A DNA stretch of 64,000 bases, taken from assembly GCA_958510875.1 (NCBI GenBank), contig OY294067.1, forward strand, positions 254,511,736-254,575,735. Direction: 5' to 3'. Each line of letters opens with the position of its first letter. Positions within the stretch are counted from its first letter, which is position 1. Both the position numbers and the translations under genes were made by a program. Below the pieces are notes generated by a model that did no database searches, was not told the origin of the DNA, and saw only the letters and a list, made by a program, of their open reading frames with translations. This document shows, piece after piece, positions 22,745 to 33,235 of the stretch. Origin of the DNA: Endomychus coccineus (taxonomy: Eukaryota; Arthropoda; Insecta; Coleoptera; Endomychidae).

Positions 22745-24040
22745 ATATCAGTCTGAAAATTTTAATACGTTCTAGTTAATGATGGTACATCAGAAATGTC
22801 GCATGGGATCTGTAGCGCATAACAAAGGCTTGCTATATATTCATTACAGATTCTAAATTGACCTGCCTGATTGAGAGTAAGCATCACCTTGGCTTTTGAA
22901 GCGCTTATTTAATTTCTTATCATAAAAATGCCTACATGTTTTTTCTGTTTCACAAATACACACATTTTCAATTTATTGTGGCTTAATTAGTATCATTTTT
23001 ATCAGGACCAAAACAGTTCTAATTTCTATTATGCCTTGGTGATAATTCGTTTTTCTCCTGTTCATGTTTATAACTCCCAGAAAATGGAATAGCTGATGTC
23101 CGCGGGCAAGGCTGCAGAAACAACGGATATCCGTAGAGAAAAGAGTCAGCTGCGCTGCTACCATTTCATTTCTCAAGCTTTAATACTCAATGAAGATATT
23201 TCTAATGAGTAGAAGCAGATTAAGGTATGGAAAGATGTAAAATTATACTGTCAAATCTATAATATCCGCCAAGTTTGGAGTCGGAAATTGCATGATGAGT
23301 GATTGAGTGAGATTCAGTCAGTGAGTGAGTGGTATTTGTCTTTTATATAATACTAGCTGTTGTCAAGCTAAAGGCGCGAAGGTACATAGAATTATATTGT
23401 ATGTCATGTGGAAGTTTATTTGAATTGACTACGTTATCTATGATTCGGTATGCTTTGTCAAGAACATCATGTGACTGTCATGTGTTCATCATCTGTTTGT
23501 CATGTTAGGTTGATGTCATTATTACAACAGTAATTAATATCGTTCTAGATTTCTTGTAGTCTTATTAATATCATTCTCATTAAAACCAGTTCTTCTTTCT
23601 ATTACATCTTGTTGTTAATGAGAATGTTCGTCTTTCATGTTGTTTAGTCTCATGAACAAATGATATATAATACAAAACATTCGATGAGTGGATGTTGTTT
23701 TTTTTATACAATACGATGACCACAGTTTACGAACTATGATGGGCGGATAAGAAATAAGATGTGAATATCAATAATAATTACATACACATTTAGGTAGTAC
23801 ATTCAGACACTTGTTTTGACACTTTTTTGAAACTTCAAAAACGTGTTTGACACGTGTTTCTTCAGACATTTGTTTTGATACAATCTTCTGACAGTCACAG
23901 ACTTTGAAATTTAATCACGTTCTATTAAATTCAGTAACTTGCTTCGACATGAGTAAGAAGTGCTTAACCGCGTGTTCCGACAATATAACATCATCACCTA
24001 GTATATGAACAAATGTTTATTAACATACGTTTCAGTTTGA
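22745..24040. other. No gene seen; weak simple repeats
   Basis: A GAGT-rich run lies near 23,300-23,330 and a cgtgtttgacacgtgtttcttcagacat-like duplicated motif near 23,805-23,880. No coding sequence is recognised. Confidence 0.4.
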
Positions 24041-24047
24041 TATCGAT

Positions 24048-24330
24048 TCCCCTTTAGGCGCAACAAAAATTGTTGAGCAAAAAAGACTCGTTGAATATCA
24101 TGGATTTGGCTCAAGCATTGAAAATTTTGAAGAACCACAACCTTACAACTCTTTGCTGCCAAATACGCTACGAACAATAATCTATGATCCAAGTAATTGT
24201 GGAAAAACAAATATAATATTATCTCCGATGTAAGATGAAAACAACCTGAATTCTGAAAACGTGTACATGTATTCAAAGCTTCTGAATGAATATGAGGAAC
24301 ACGTGTATTTCGTGTGTCTATGCTTTCATA
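24048..24330 (+). pseudogene. Remnant of a virus-like P-loop ATPase gene
   Basis: A plus-strand frame from about 24,059 reads QKRLVEYHGFGSSIENFEE, then LLPNTLRTIIYDPSNCGKTN. The second is a Walker A P-loop (normally G-P-S-x-C-G-K-T) in which the first Gly is now Asp. After a TAA at about 24,231 the reading continues with SENVYMYSKLLNEYEE. The order of hydrophobic strand, P-loop and a later NVY-(I/M)-YSK block resembles packaging-type ATPases of DNA-virus-like mobile elements found in animal genomes. I know this motif combination but cannot assign the exact family, which is an inference. Only about 90 codons remain, with one stop and a damaged P-loop. The longer minus-strand frame over the same bases is a shadow. 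Confidence 0.55.
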
Positions 24331-24334
24331 CACT

Positions 24335-24836
24335 TGGGATATGATGAGAGGGGAGAATATCCCGCATGAGAATCTGGTGAAAGCTATGCACACACATAGA
24401 CGGTATGGGAGGGTATGAGCTGATTTGAGGCGGAACAAAAGAGGAGTTAGGAGAAGAAGAGGAGCAAGAAAAGCTTCATGACGTCACTGACAGGAAGGAA
24501 TTAATAAAATGTTGTTAATTTCTTTCTTGTCAATGGACAAGAAAGGATAGCCACGTTTAGATCCTCTATTTCGTGGAGTAATGCATAACGGTGACCCCAA
24601 GAGGATAAAATGAAGGCAGATGACCTAAGATATAGTTCCGTTAGTGGGTCACACATTTGGTCGACCAACACCAGCATCAAAGCTTATGACACAAATACCA
24701 CACTGACTGTATGCATTTTTCTCCTCTCTGAACGAAAAAATAAATAATATACCCATACACACACTTTCGCTCGGGCGCGCACATACATAGACAGCAAAGT
24801 GCGCTAGAACATAAACACAGAAACGCATTTAGATTG
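24335..24836. other. No gene or clear repeat seen
   Basis: Left flank of the THAP element. A short CA-rich run lies near 24,755-24,790. Confidence 0.4.
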
Positions 24837-25205
24837 GTTCAGCCCACGGTCGTACATACAGGTCTGAAAACTCTATGGTTGACATGAGTCTCTTACGCGC
24901 CGCCAAACTCGTAAGCCCTCGCTCAGCCACTAGCTAGCGCTTGGATCACGAAGTGGTAAAACGATTTCTTCCCGGAATCGCAAGCAGTGTTACTAAGTAT
25001 TCTGATTTGGGAGAGGAATAGAACTGTTACTCTTGTCAAAATGTATTACTCACCTTAAAAACAACTTCCCCTTTTTCGCACACATAAAAGACCTCGTTAA
25101 AACACATTCTTTCCGAATTATGTACTTATTATCTAAGGCTTTTTTTGGTAGTAATTTAAAAAGGAAATGTATGAAAATAATCGATCGCATACAAACATTT
25201 TCTTA

Positions 25206-25325
25206 ATTAAATTAGGATTACAATCAAAATACATGTATACCAGTTTAGTATGTTATCTTTCATTATGTTTACAATCAAAATACATGTATACTAATTTAGT
25301 ATATTGTCTTTCATTATGTTAACAA
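25206..25325 (+). repeat. Tandem pair of about 60 bp inside the THAP element
   Basis: The block ttacaatcaaaatacatgta...tttagtat.tt.tctttcattatgtt occurs twice in direct succession with few differences. Confidence 0.85.
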
Positions 25326-25475
25326 TATATACATTATACACTAAGACCTCCGGTACTGTACACTCGACGGGTCCGGAAACCTCGGCTATGTTGACACTGC
25401 CAATTTTTATCGTAACGCAATATTTACTATTCTGATTTGAGAGAGGAATATAACTGTTACTCTTGTTAAACTCAC

Positions 25476-25652
25476 CTTAAAAATAACTTCATAAAAGACC
25501 TCGTTAAAACGATTCCTATCCGGAATCGCAAGCATCCACTTTTTTCGCATTTCCGCATCTTTCGGCACTTTAAAACCAGAAGTTTCTTGCTTTACACTTT
25601 GATACCCCGTTTTGCATTTCGGCAAAATGCACGATTTCGTAATTTGTTTCTA
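25476..25652 (-). pseudogene. THAP zinc-finger first exon of a P-like transposase
   Basis: The minus strand reads KSCILPKCKTGYQSVKQ, then GFKVPKDAEMRKKWMLAI and PDRNR. This fits the start of a THAP domain: a Cys-x4-Cys pair, the F-x-x-PKD motif and the invariant Trp. The exon ends at 25,476 in AAG followed by GTGAGT, a good splice donor. An ATG is not seen before the first Cys (an ACG stands where it might be), and no later exon is present. THAP domains of P-type transposases bind the element's own DNA. Here only the DNA-binding start remains. Confidence 0.75.
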
Positions 25653-25885
25653 AAAACGCAGGTATTCCTTGTTTACTACTACGACCGTGGTGTTTACAAG
25701 TCAACTGACAGTTGTCACAAATACTCTTCATGTAGATCAAGATGATACTCTTACGTAACGTCTTTTATGATACTCTTACGTGACGTCTTTTGGTACTACG
25801 CGACAGTCGACGCTTAGCGGACTCACTTCTCACATAGGAAACAGCCCCGAGTTTCCAGACCTGTCTGTACGACCGTGGTTCAGCC

Positions 25886-27690
25886 TTTCTTGAATCAATT
25901 ATATTGATGCCTAATAAAATCAAATAATTATAACGACGAAAATGGTAATCGATCTTAATTTGTTATAGTTCATCTTTGTAGCTACCAACGTATATTCTAG
26001 CTAGACTGGAAAACCAATTATAGGAAAAAATAGAAAGTTGAAATGAATAAACCTTACTGAAATTTCCCTTAAAATTTCAGTACTCCTTGGGAGCGAAACT
26101 CGAGCATGTAAAAATATTTGAGAACAGCATTTATCGTCAAAGTTGTTATCGGATAGTATTCATATTCAATTTGCAGCAAGTTGGCGGAAAGCACGGCTCG
26201 GGAGTTTGATTTATCAAGATACGGGCGAGAAACTTTCCTCTTATATCGTCCCTACGGCTCTTAAAGTCAGAATCCGCATTCTTCGATATCTGATTACACA
26301 ACTGAATTCAACCGCCCTAATTTCATCCCGATTCCAGAATACCTTGTAAAACTTCCGAGCATAAACATCAAGAATTATAATATGAAATTTCTTATTCTTC
26401 CTATCAGATTTTGATTATACCTTTATCTCAATTGTATTTCACACTCGATTGTCAATCTGTCAAAAAATAGCGTGAGTAGTCTGTTAAACTAATTGAAAAT
26501 TCAAAAAGAATAGTTTTCTGTTATGGATTCTAGATATAGAATAAATGAAGCATTTTCACTACCAATTGTCGCGAGGAATTCGGGATTCTATGAAACACGG
26601 TGAGTAGATTGATATGGCGCCCAGAATGATATTGAGGTTAACAAACAAAATGGAAAACAATAAAATTTTTGGATTTTTGGGATCAAAATAATTTTTTTTA
26701 CTTGTTATTGTTTTACTGTTATTTTATCTGAAACATTCTTCTATTCCGAATTACAGCTTTTTGAAAAATTATCAATTTTGGAAACAAATTATTTATAGTA
26801 AGAAGTTGTTTGTCATGTTGAAATGAACTCCTTTTGCTACTACAATTTTTTCCAAAAATCAATATTTTCTCAAGAAAAACCGAAAAGTCACGTTTCGTTT
26901 GAAGGAGGCCAGTGGTAGGAATGACGTTTTTTATACAATCCCGAAACTTGGAACGTATGGATAAGAGCTGACTAAAAATTTTTTCTTGACTACGATTTAT
27001 TCCAAAATTCTTGTTTTTCGACATTTTTTCGTGTAAATCTGAAATCGGGTTTCTGATAAAAGGGTAAAATTCAATGAAATATATCATCCAGCGGTTTTCT
27101 GGGTCGCTTATTATGAATTCCACAATTCAAAATGGCTAATGGCAAAATGACACTAGAGACTTTAGTCCATTTTCAATTCAAGAAATGATGATCCCATGAA
27201 TGCAATGAATTAATACAGGAAAATAATTTTTATAACCATTTTGTGACACTTTTGATTGTAATATCCTTTGAAAAACAACTTGAATAAATATATCTACCGA
27301 ACTGAAATGGAAAATAAACATTATGTTATTCGCACGGAATTTGGGTTTCAAGATTTTTGTAGTTACTGTTTCTGAAACTTTGGCGTCGTGGCTTCAGGCC
27401 TATGTAGATAGTGCCAAGATAAGTCACTGGTTATTTGTCAGAGAGATAGCTAACAGAATATAATATATTGATAAATTAAATTAATTTTGCAAATGTGTCT
27501 GTTCATATATTTGTACCATTTTGAAGATAACACACTGGTTGGCAACAATATAAAAATATTATAAGTGATAAACATAAGATACATATATCAGAGTAAGTAA
27601 ACTCAGAGACCTCGCAATATATTGTTCCAAGTTTCAAATCATCTGCATGTAATACGTGAAATTATGAATAAATTGAACAAAAGTTGACTC
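25886..27690. other. No gene or clear repeat seen
   Basis: The 134-residue minus-strand frame at 26,719-27,123 is lysine- and asparagine-rich, with no recognisable motif. The rest is AT-rich. A decayed non-LTR-like reading near 27,650-27,690 is too weak to call. Confidence 0.4.
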
Positions 27691-27879
27691 CACGTTCACC
27701 AGGTCTGGACCTACCCCCTGAGAAAGACTTACAAAATTTAATAAAAATTCTCAATCAATTATAGAAAGTTGATACATCTTACATGGAACCTTACTGTTGA
27801 TATCAAAAATTCTGGAGAAATCACATCCTAATCCCGTAATAAAATCCTAGATAGAGCAAGCTTTTGATCTTCGCCAAAA

Positions 27880-28935
27880 GTATTGTCAATTTAATATGTT
27901 TTCCACACAAGTAATGGATTAGATGTGGGATCCCCATTAGGTTCTCTTTTGGCAGATATTTTCATGTCTTATATTAGAGAAACTATAATGAGTTCGCCTC
28001 TAGCTAAAAAACCTATTTCATTGGTGGTTTAGATATGTAGATGATGTTTTATCCTTCTTCAAAGGTGCATCACGACAGTTGAATGTTTTCTCATCCTCCA
28101 TTAATAACATTCATCCTAACATTAAGTTCACTTTAGAAACTGGGAAAAAAAACTAAATAAATCTCCTAGGCCTTACACTCATGCACCATAATAATATCAT
28201 TACTTTCAAAATTTATAGAAAACCTGAATTGACAGATACAACTATTGCCAATTTATTTTTTAGTTCCCCTAGTCACAAATTAGCAGCATACAACTCAATG
28301 ATTTATAGAGCCCTTTCACTTCCTTCCCTTTCTTTCAAGGTTATAGCCATTAAGAATGGTTTTCAACCTCAAATTATATACAAATTAATTGAAAGAAAGA
28401 AGCAGAGATTAACATAATCAAGTAACTATTTTTTTACAAAAAAATTCTGATTCTTCATCAAAATACGTTTCCCTCACATATTTTGGTACCATGATTGAAA
28501 TAATAGCAAACATTTTATCGAAACATAGTCTAAAAGTTAGCTTCAAACCTCAGAATAAATTGCCTTTATTTTTTATTCAATTGTAAACATGAAACAAATG
28601 TGTTTAATAAACCTGGTGTATTTAAATTAACTTGTTCAGGGTGTGATAACTTTTACATCGGGTAGTCGTGAGATAGAAATTAGATATAAGGAACATTTTC
28701 GTTCTTTCAAACCTAATAACACAGATTCATCTTCCTCTAACCATATTTCATTAACAGGGCACACCCTTAAAAATTTAGATGTAGTTAACATTTTACATAA
28801 CCAGAGTAGAGGTTTTAAATTAAACACACTAGAATCAATAGACATTTTTGAAGGTATTAAAAAAAATGACAAAAAAGTTACAAACGATCAATTAGGCGTG
28901 TACTACAACATTCTGTTTGAAGGTTTGATGGTGTA
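27880..28935 (+). pseudogene. Penelope-like element: RT C-terminus and GIY-YIG endonuclease
   Basis: Frames read GLDVGSPLGSLLADIFMSYI near 27,915 (PLE GLAMGSPLSP motif), then WFRYVDDVLSFF near 28,025 with an intact YVDD catalytic box. HPNIKFTLE, LLGLTL and FKIYRKPELTDTT follow, then SHKLAAYNSMIYRAL near 28,270. After a stop-rich stretch, CDNFYIG and the 28,643-28,936 frame (RYKEHFRSFK, LTGHTLKNLDVVNILH, KLNTLESIDIFEGI) give the GIY-YIG endonuclease. Stops and frameshifts occur at several points. PLEs reverse-transcribe their RNA at chromosomal nicks made by the endonuclease. Here no product could be full length. Confidence 0.85.
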
Positions 28936-28939
28936 AAAT

Positions 28940-29200
28940 TTCTCACAATCCTCATGTGCTTTCCTAATACAACTCCGCATCAACATTTCCTTATCACAAT
29001 ATTAACTCCACCTCATTATCCTCAACCGCAACCCTACTTGTTACCTGGGTCTAATATTGTACCAAAAACAGCCAAGATTATTTATATTTCAATACATTAG
29101 TATAGTTTGAAGATGACACGCTAGTGCCGAAACTATAGTCACTATTTGTTTCTATAATATATGTGATAAAAAACAAAGTACAAGTAAACGGGGACTTGTT
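28940..29200. other. No gene seen
   Basis: Spacer between the PLE and the foldback element. Confidence 0.35.
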
Positions 29201-29204
29201 AACG

Positions 29205-30705
29205 ACATTTTTTTCCTCATTGACCGATTCCGATCTCTGAGGGCTCATTCGATTCTATTTGACACCTAGATCGAAGCTTATCACTTTTGGTTCCTGACAA
29301 ATTGTTTACTTTTTCAATAAACAATAAATAGTGGCAAAAAAGCTTAAAACGCTATTTTCAATCGATTTTAAGCAAGGTAAATTATTTTTTTATTTATTTG
29401 ACCGATGAACAGTGTTTATTCAGTGTTTATAACTATGTGTTAATTGACTATTTGTTGATGAACAATTTCTTATTCTAATTAACTAATTAACAAAAAAAAA
29501 GAAATTTTTCTAAATATTCGACATTAGAGTCATTTTCGGCTGATTAGGACCTGCTTAACATTATTCAATTATTTGCTAATATAAGTAGTTAATAAGCAAT
29601 TTCTTAGTTAACTAATGAACAAAAAATTAAAAGTTTCCTTAATATTCGACATTAGAGTCATTTTCAGATAATAAGGACCTGATAAACATGAATTTGATGT
29701 CCTTTTTCCAATTAGTTGCTAATATAATTAGTTATTAAACAATTTCTTAGTTAACAAAAATATTCGAGATTACAGTTATTTTCGGATAATTTGCACTGTT
29801 ATAACTTCATCGTCATAAAAAAATATTTCAGATGTCCCAAAAAGTTTCAAATTTTCCATTTTCGTTCTAATGTTTAAATGTTCAAAATGTTCCAAATCCT
29901 CAAAAAATAACATTAGCTAGAGCCAGCTGAACAAGTGTATGACCACGAACACGCAGCATCTTCGGTGGAGGGGTCTTATGAACATGCGCTGCTATGTTCA
30001 GAAAGTCCCAGGACCGGAACAATGAATTTGGAGGAAGGGACCAAATAAGAGACCCAAAAGGAGAGGAAATGGGGCAGTTAAAAATTTTGTTCTTCAAATT
30101 CGAATTATCCTAACATAACAGTAATGTTGAATATTTTTGTTAACTAAGAATTTGTTTATTAGCTAATTATATTAACAGCTGATTGGGAAATGGACATCAA
30201 ATTCATATTCAGCAGGTCGTAATTATCCGAAAATGACTCTGATGTAGAATATTTGGAAAACTTTTATTTTTTTGTTCATTGGTTAACTAAGAAATTGTTT
30301 ATTAACTAATTATATTGGCAACCTATTGAATAATGGACATCAAATTCATGTTTAGCAGGTTCTAATTATCCGAAAATGACACTTATGTCGAATATTTAGA
30401 GAATTTCAATTTTTGTTTGTTAATTAATTAACTCAGAAATTGCTTATTAACAAATAGTCAATTAACGCATTGTTTTGAACATTGAATAAACAACGTTTAT
30501 CGGTCACATGGATAAAAATAGACTTTACCTGATACCTGCTTAAAATCAATGGAAAATAGCGCTTGAAACTTTTTTTTGCCACTATTTATCAACAAAATAA
30601 GCAATTTGTCAGGGACCAAAAGTGGTAAGCTTTGATCTAGGTGTCAAGGCAAATCGAATGAGCTCTCACAGATCAAAATCCATCCACGAGAAAAAAAATT
30701 TCTCA
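29205..30705. mobile_element. Foldback-type element: two arms of about 600 bp around a 280-bp core
   Basis: The left arm (about 29,205-29,810) and right arm (about 30,110-30,705) are inverted copies. Diagnostic pairs are ctcattcgatt and its complement near 29,247 and 30,655, and tgacacctagatc with its partner. The gtggcaaaaaa block with gcgctattttc and ttttaagca also pairs. Each arm also holds about three direct sub-repeats of 110-130 bp containing tattcgacattagagtcatt and tcttagttaac. Long inverted arms made of tandem sub-repeats are the mark of foldback elements. The core at 29,815-30,105 is not repeated and is less AT-rich. No transposase is present, and the target duplication could not be read because the extreme ends are diverged. 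Confidence 0.8.
29900..30097 (-). other. Unique core of the foldback element with an open frame
   Basis: The core has a 65-codon minus-strand frame containing WDFLNIAAHVHKTPPPKML and VRGHTLVQLALANV. Its composition differs from the AT-rich arms. I do not recognise a family. It may be a fragment captured from elsewhere in the genome, or a chance frame. Confidence 0.3.
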
Positions 30706-30709
30706 GTCA

Positions 30710-31780
30710 GTTCGATTTTGGGCTTCATTTACTAGATTGAGTGTTTATTTTAATTATATCAATATCATAAACTCATAACCTATTCATCCACTTTTCAATT
30801 ATAGTATCAAGATGAAACATGAAATAGAGCCGGTGTTTTCAAGTGGTTTGAAATTCAGGCACGAAAATTATGTACTTGTGGTAGAGAGTGATGTGACATA
30901 CTAGTAACCAAACGTGCCGTCGCCTTGATGTTCTCTTCAGATGAATGGTAGTCTACTCATGTGAAATTATGCACAAATTTCTTGGAATACATGATGTTAC
31001 GGTACAAGGAATTAGAATAAAATTTGCAAGTCAAATATTCGTTATTCAAATAATGTAGTTTTTATTCAAGGGATGGATGACTGGATATACGTTGGCTTCC
31101 TCTGCAACAAATATTAAACCATCACGGTGACGTAAGTGTGACTGACATATTTCACATTTGTGTGACTGATAACATATCAACTCGTCTAGTAGGAGATGGG
31201 TCTCCACCACCAATAATGAATGCGAGGACTGCTTTCTCGATATGAAAATATGCATTCACAGGGGGTTTGGAAATGGTGTAATGAGATCTAGATACGAACG
31301 AAGCAGCTAAGTTATCTAACCGTTAGTAAGATGTTTTATATTGAGGTTACAAATTTTATTGGGTCATGGAACGTGATTCTATCGAAAGTTAATAACATTC
31401 TTGCAGGTTAACTCGGTGGAATTAAGTTTCGTCCTACTATGTTCATTCCTGAACCAAAACGGTACTGCAAACAAAAAATGTTGATTCGTTACTTTGTCTT
31501 CATGAATTATTTGATCTCGCAACCTTCTCCAGGAGACGTGTTGAAGAGAAATCAATTAACTGCGAACACTGCGTTCTGTCCCTTTATACCGTTTGTGTAT
31601 TCTTAAAGGATATCTTACTAACTTTTATAATTACTCCAAGATTTTTTCCAAGAATAAATCAGTTATAAATTCTTGTTATACTCCAAACATATTCAATGTG
31701 TTCCGTCTAAAACGTACAGAAGTATTTTGAATTCTCATGATGAAAGCAATCAGAAAATAAGTATACAGCCATAATCGATT
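30710..31780. other. No gene or clear repeat seen
   Basis: A 69-codon minus-strand frame at 31,046-31,255 has CEICQSHLRHRDG, but no complete zinc-binding motif and no known family. Confidence 0.35.
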
Positions 31781-31925
31781 ATTTGCTGCTCAATAAAAAT
31801 TTTCAAGATAGAGGGCTTTTCCGGTCGTACCGGAAATTGACATCAGCTCCGTTATTTCAAACTGAAAGATATATTTTTATTTTATATAAATTCTCGGGAA
31901 AAAGTTCACACATTCTTATTATTTT

Positions 31926-31969
31926 CGTCTTTACGTACGTTTTCGTCTCACGACCATCATCAGAAGACG
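31926..31969 (-). ncRNA. Hammerhead ribozyme motif, family A, 3' end of a PLE
   Basis: The minus strand reads CGTCTT, CTGATGA, TGGTCGTGAGAC, then a slightly altered GAAA junction, CGTACG, TA, AAGACG. CGTCTT and AAGACG pair as stem I. GTC and GAC pair as stem II around GTGA. CGTACG can form the minimal stem III known from PLE hammerheads. TA is an allowed cleavage dinucleotide, so cleavage would fall just before AAGACG. It lies downstream of the GIY-YIG remnant of a PLE on the same strand. Two substitutions at the stem II/GAAA junction probably weaken it. Confidence 0.75.
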
Positions 31970-31974
31970 TATTA

Positions 31975-33210
31975 TGTCCTAAACAAGATTTCTTGAAACT
32001 GATTGTATCAGCACAAAGCGTCCTTATCACACCAATTTCAATTGAAAATACCCAGGTCGCCGAAACGAACATAAACACGAATAATCGAAACTCCAATACA
32101 TTAATGTTTGAAGTATATGAATATGTATCAAGAATATACTGCTTAGTAATTTTCTTAATGTACGAAGTTTGTATACGACTGAAACCAAAAAATATAACGC
32201 TCAACTATCTACTTTCGAACCAGATGTTGAAGATTCATGAGGTAATAGAAAACAGTTGTCATACCTTATTAGAAATATTGCTTTTTGAGCATTCTACCAG
32301 AGCCGTAGCAAGGGTGTGGCAATTGAGACACTTGCCTTGGGCGCCATCACAAAAGGGACGCCGTGTCATTTTTGCAAACTTCAGAGGGGAACGGGGCGAA
32401 AATTTTCGAAATTGCCTTGGGCGCCGGTAAAGCTTGCTACGACTCTGCATTTTACCTAAAATATACTATTAACTTTATAAAGACGCATATAGGAATTTGC
32501 AAGGGCTTTAATTAATTAAATTAGTATAAATCTGACTTAATGACTCAATGTCTGATCCATTATTTACAGACCCTTGGAGTCATGTTATATGTGAAGCATC
32601 TCCAGAATAGATCTTTTATAATAATTGGTTTCTTTAGTTAAAATATTAACATTTTTGTAATCGAATGGTTACAATCAAAGCAGTGTTTAGCAAGGGCGGT
32701 GGAATTTTCTAAGTTTTTGTTTATTGTACTATACTCATGGCCAGACATTCTCTTTTGCAAATATTATTTAGAGATTCCTGTATAAGTCCCATCGCAATCT
32801 AAACAATTTAATTTCTATACTGTGTGGGTTTGTTTATCTTTAGGTATTAACGGTCTTAGATTTGAAAAACATGTAGTAGGCTTATGCTCAACATTTATGT
32901 AATACTTTTTTAAACATTTCTTAATTTTCTATGGTATATTTTTATTGAGTTTTTAGATTCCTTCGTCGTTTTTTGGGAAGAGTTTACACCTCTTTGAAAA
33001 TCAATAGCACAAATTTTGAATATTTCGAAATCGTTTTTGGGCATCAGGAAGCAAAAGATGAATCTTACTTTTGGTTTGTTCATTATTGGGAAAAATTATT
33101 ATTAATGTCCCAAATTCATTAAACTGCGTTTCAGTTCATACAATTCCTTCACTTCCTGCATCACATAATTTGTCAGTGCTGCTTTTTACAAGTAATAAAC
33201 TTTATTTAAG
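31975..33210 (-). pseudogene. Penelope-like element, family A, GIY-YIG part and 3' region
   Basis: On the minus strand, 32,900-32,490 decodes in broken frames to the GIY-YIG C-terminal half. This is the same sequence as the better preserved 54,820-55,098 copy (HCFDYNHQFDYKNVDILTKE, then NYYKRSILENIHIRR). The 3' non-coding part (32,480-31,975) also aligns to 54,780-54,480, for example aacgaa...aacacgaataatcgaaa and aaaaaatataacgctcaa. It is interrupted by a 150-bp MITE. The 215-codon plus-strand frame at 31,783-32,430 is an accident across the PLE tail and the MITE. Confidence 0.78.
32298..32447. mobile_element. 150-bp hAT-like MITE with 8-bp duplication, inside the PLE
   Basis: It starts CAGAGCCGTAGCAAG and ends CTTGCTACGACTCTG (one mismatch). 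The flanks are CATTCTAC (32290-32297) and CATTTTAC (32448-32455), an 8-bp target duplication with one substitution. The related PLE copy at about 54,745-54,770 reads gagtattctacttaaaatatac without the insert, which is an empty site. The 8-bp duplication and CAGAG terminus indicate the hAT superfamily. The element has no coding capacity and is clearly GC-richer than its surroundings (ttgggcgcc near both ends). Confidence 0.92.
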
Positions 33211-33235
33211 AACTTTCTCACTTTTAAGTATATTT

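Larger units (their letters stand above)
24845..25877 (-). mobile_element. P-element-like (THAP) non-autonomous transposon with 8-bp target duplication
   Basis: The 1033-bp element begins CACGGTCGTACATACAGGTC and ends with its inverse (one mismatch, gacctgtctgtacgaccgtg). It is flanked by the exact 8-bp direct repeat GTTCAGCC (24837-24844 and 25878-25885). Eight-bp duplications are typical of P and hAT elements. The minus strand carries a THAP zinc-finger exon, which points to the P superfamily. The rest of the transposase is missing. The copy contains an internal duplication: the segment at about 24,997-25,068 recurs at about 25,427-25,490. A 60-bp tandem pair at 25,206-25,325 lies between. 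A second copy of the family is at 50,662-51,188. Confidence 0.88.

Noticed and set aside
23998..24438. 146-codon minus-strand open frame
   Set aside because: It is the shadow of a plus-strand P-loop ATPase remnant. The minus translation has no recognisable motif.
26719..27123. 134-codon minus-strand open frame
   Set aside because: There is no motif, no splice context, and AT-driven composition. It was kept only as a comment in the spacer entry.
31783..32430. 215-codon plus-strand open frame
   Set aside because: It spans the antisense of a PLE tail, a hammerhead motif and a 150-bp MITE. The frame exists only because of the MITE insertion.
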